This document shows positions 48,798-50,987 of a stretch of 50,987 nt of DNA, one piece after another. Within the stretch, counting starts at the first letter, position 1. Each line of letters starts with the position of its first letter. Made by a program: the position numbers and the translations under genes. Source of the DNA: Pseudomonas jinjuensis (lineage in GTDB: Bacteria; Pseudomonadota; Gammaproteobacteria; Pseudomonadales; Pseudomonadaceae); NCBI RefSeq assembly GCF_900103845.1, contig NZ_FNIJ01000009.1, positions 1-50,987 on the forward strand, written 5' to 3'. The notes beneath the pieces were generated by a model. The model was given only the letters and a program-made list of their open reading frames with translations, was not told the DNA's origin and searched no databases.

Positions 48798-50893
48798 TGG
48801 ACGACGGCCTCGATGTGCCGCTGCCGCCACTGCGCGAGGACCTGCGCCTCGGCGAGGCCGCGCCCGGCGCCAGCGGCGAACCGGTATGGGTGATCCAGGA
48901 CAGCGTGCTCAACCGCTTCTACCGCATCGGCTGGCTGGAGTTCGAATGCCTGCTGCGCTGGGGCCAGCCGGCCCGGCGCATCTGCGAGCAGATCGGCGCG
49001 CAGACCGCGCTCAAGCCGGAGCCCGAACAGGTGCTGGAGTTCTGCGCCTTCCTCGACCGCCACCAGTTGCTGCGCCCCGGCCCGGAAGCGACCGACCGCC
49101 TGCGCCAGCGCGACCAGGGCAACGCCTGGCTGAGCTGGCGCTGGTGGCTGCACCACTACCTGTTCTTCCGCATCCCGCTGGTGCGCCCGCAGCGCTTCCT
49201 CGGCGTCCTGGCGCGCAGCCTGGACTGGCTGTTCCGGCCGTTCTTCGCGGTGCTGGTGGTGGCGCTCGGCGTGCTCGGCATCGTCCTCGTCCTGCACCAG
49301 TGGGACACCTTCAGCCACGACGTGGTCGAGTCCTTCTCCACCGAGGGCCTGCTCAGCTTCGCCCTCGCCCTGGCGGTGGCGAAGACCCTCCACGAACTCG
49401 GCCACGCGCTGGTCGCCACGCGGCTCGGGCTGCGCGTGGCGCACATGGGCATCGCCTTCGTGGTGATGTGGCCGATGCTCTACACCGACACCGGAGAAAG
49501 CTGGAAGCTGCGCAGCTCGCGGCAACGCCTGGCGATCGCCGCCGCCGGCATCCTCACCGAACTGGCGCTGGCCGGCCTCGCCGCCCTCGGCTGGGCACTG
49601 AGCGATCCCGGCGCCCTGCGCAACGCCCTGCTCTACCTGGCGACCACCAGCTGGGTGCTGTCGCTGGCGCTGAACGCCAGCCCTTTCATGCGCTTCGACG
49701 GCTACTTCATCCTCTCCGACCTGCTCGACTTCCCCAACCTGCACGAACGCTCCTCGGCGCTGGCCCGGGTCGCCATCCGCCGCGGCCTGCTCGGTTTGCG
49801 GGAGGGCTGGCCGGAGGAACAGCCGACCGAGCGCCGGCGCCTGCTGATCGGCTTCGCCATCGCCACCTGGGTCTACCGCCTGGTGCTGTTCCTCGGCATC
49901 GCCGTGGCGGTCTACCTGTTCTTCTTCAAGCTGCTGGGAATCTTCCTGTTCGCCGTGGAAATCGCCTGGTTCATCGCCTTGCCGGTGCTGCGCGAACTGC
50001 GCTATTGGTTGAACGCCCGCGCCGACATCCCGAGCAGCCGTCGACGGCTGTTCTGGGGCGTGCTGGCGCTGCTCCTGCTGCTGCTCGCCCTGCCCTGGCG
50101 CACCCAGGTGGCCGCCGTCGGCGTGGCGCGGGCGGAGCAGCAGTTCCGCGTGTTCTCGCCCTATCCGGCGCTGCTGCAGCGCATCCACCCGGCCGGCCGG
50201 GTACAGGCCGGCGAGCGGCTGGTGGTGCTCGACGAACCGGACATCGCCCTCAAGGTGCGCGGCTCCGAGGCCGGCGTCAGCGGCTACCAGGCGCGCCTGG
50301 CCGGACTGATGGCCGACCCGACCGGGCTGGCCGAACAGATCGCCACCCGGCAGAAGCTGCGGGTGCAGGAGGAAGAGGCGCGGGCCTCGCGCTCGGAGAT
50401 GGCGCGGCTGAACCTGCAGGCGCCGTTCGCCGGAATCTGGCAGGACCTGCCGCCGGACTGGCAGCCCGGGCAGTGGGTCGGCAGCCGCGAGCCGCTGGGC
50501 ATCCTCGTCGACCCCAGCCGCTGGCAGGTGGACGCCTACGTCAAGCAGGACGAAATCCACCGCCTGCAGACCGGCAGCGGCGTGCGCTTCTATCCCGACG
50601 GCCAGCCGCTGGCGCTGCCCGGCAAGGTCATCGCCATCGGCACCACCCGCATCGCCCGCCTGGAACACCCCATGCTCGCCGCCCGCCACGGCGGCCCGCT
50701 GAACACCAATGGCGAGGACCGCGAACTGATCCCCAATCCGCCGCTGTTCCATGTGCTGGTCCAGCTCGACGCCCCGCCGCCCTCCCTGCGCGAAACCCGC
50801 GGGCACCTGCAGATCGAGGGCGCACGGCGCAGCCTGCTGGGTGAAGGCCTGACCCGGCTGGCCGCGGTGGCACTGCGCGAGAGCGGGTTCTGA
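48797..50893 (+). CDS. PqqD-like/M50 metalloprotease/HlyD fusion membrane protein
   Basis: 698 residues from the ATG at 48797, overlapping the previous stop. Residues 25-95 resemble PqqD (WVIQDSVLNRFYRIGWLEFE). Membrane helices begin near 145. Zinc motif HELGH is at 199-203 (KTLHELGHALVATRLG), and the second M50 motif FMRFDGYFILSDLLD has D301-G302, so the site-2-protease catalytic set appears intact. Further helices run to about 440. The C-terminal 250 residues are HlyD-like, with lipoyl halves (FSPYPALLQRIHPAGRVQAG, LNLQAPFAGIWQDLP) and a short coiled coil. It may cleave or thread the giant protein during export; this is inference from context. Confidence 0.83.
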   Translation: MDDGLDVPLPPLREDLRLGEAAPGASGEPVWVIQDSVLNRFYRIGWLEFECLLRWGQPARRICEQIGAQTALKPEPEQVLEFCAFLDRHQLLRPGPEATDRLRQRDQGNAWLSWRWWLHHYLFFRIPLVRPQRFLGVLARSLDWLFRPFFAVLVVALGVLGIVLVLHQWDTFSHDVVESFSTEGLLSFALALAVAKTLHELGHALVATRLGLRVAHMGIAFVVMWPMLYTDTGESWKLRSSRQRLAIAAAGILTELALAGLAALGWALSDPGALRNALLYLATTSWVLSLALNASPFMRFDGYFILSDLLDFPNLHERSSALARVAIRRGLLGLREGWPEEQPTERRRLLIGFAIATWVYRLVLFLGIAVAVYLFFFKLLGIFLFAVEIAWFIALPVLRELRYWLNARADIPSSRRRLFWGVLALLLLLLALPWRTQVAAVGVARAEQQFRVFSPYPALLQRIHPAGRVQAGERLVVLDEPDIALKVRGSEAGVSGYQARLAGLMADPTGLAEQIATRQKLRVQEEEARASRSEMARLNLQAPFAGIWQDLPPDWQPGQWVGSREPLGILVDPSRWQVDAYVKQDEIHRLQTGSGVRFYPDGQPLALPGKVIAIGTTRIARLEHPMLAARHGGPLNTNGEDRELIPNPPLFHVLVQLDAPPPSLRETRGHLQIEGARRSLLGEGLTRLAAVALRESGF

Positions 50894-50900
50894 ACGCAGT

Positions 50901-50987
50901 CCCTGCAGGAGCCAGCTTGCTGGCGAACCAAGTTCTCCCCTCAACGCCGGAATGGCCGGTGAGCGCGATGATCGCGAGCAAGCTCGC
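50901..50987. repeat. Inverted pair of Pseudomonas REP sequences (right part cut by window)
   Basis: CCTGCAGGAGCCAGCTTGC then TGGCGAA at 50902-50927 has the GAGC-AGCTTGCT-GCGAA core of Pseudomonas REPs, with an imperfect palindrome GCCAG/CTGGC. ATCGCGAGCAAGCTCGC at 50971-50987 is the opposite orientation and runs off the edge. Together they form a typical REP doublet at the 3' end of the operon, where they could stabilise or end the transcript. Confidence 0.7.

Overview
The window reads as chromosomal DNA of a high-GC gammaproteobacterium, most likely a Pseudomonas of the P. aeruginosa/P. nitroreducens/P. citronellolis kind. This is inferred from the strong G/C third-position bias, the gene families present (PA4872-type oxaloacetate decarboxylase, split PqiA, YiaW/YiaV, DUF3015, DUF3313) and the Pseudomonas-style REP pair at the right edge. 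No rRNA, tRNA or CRISPR array was seen.

Layout. (1) 1-178 is the 3' end of an insertion-sequence transposase. (2) 531-6372 (minus) is a four-gene operon for a synthase-dependent polysaccharide: a TackOD1/degenerate-GGDEF regulator, a processive GT2 synthase, a TolC-like channel fused to a TIM-barrel (hydrolase-like) domain that carries a frameshift, and an HlyD adaptor. (3) 6814-11783 is mixed: a DUF1127 protein, a CadC-like winged-helix/TPR regulator, an LDH-type malate dehydrogenase with unusual codon use, and a MerR regulator divergent from an Old Yellow Enzyme-type oxidoreductase with a textbook MerR promoter between them. (4) 11876-14572 (minus) is arsR-gap-arsJ, the arsenate detoxification set acting through 1-arseno-3-phosphoglycerate. 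It abuts a 5'-truncated D-galactonate dehydratase, followed by an SDR dehydrogenase and an SMP-30 lactonase, the remains of a sugar-acid (De Ley-Doudoroff type) cluster, and an AraC regulator.

(5) 18220-23337 is a tartrate utilisation locus: a LysR regulator divergent from a DctA-type carrier, L-tartrate dehydratase TtdA/TtdB and oxaloacetate decarboxylase (tartrate to oxaloacetate to pyruvate). A perfect palindrome and a terminator-like attenuator lie in the dctA leader. A decayed copy of an araC 5' region lies just downstream. (6) 23871-33510 holds envelope genes: a DUF3313 lipoprotein, YiaW/YiaV, the PqiA1-PqiA2-PqiB-PqiC lipid-transport set, a DUF3015 protein, and an AspT-like antiporter coupled to an MscS channel.

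(7) 33800-50893 is a single 17-kb operon. It encodes a 3782-residue surface protein (LEPR motif, DUF4347, DUF11-like domains, SdrD-B-like domain, 11 VCBS repeats, no RTX repeats), an outer-membrane TolC-type lipoprotein, a periplasmic HlyD adaptor, a GAF-like/HlyD fusion, and a PqqD-like/M50 metalloprotease/HlyD fusion. No ABC ATPase is present, so this looks like a dedicated but non-canonical export or processing system for the giant protein, and it is the most interesting item here. The window ends in an inverted REP pair.
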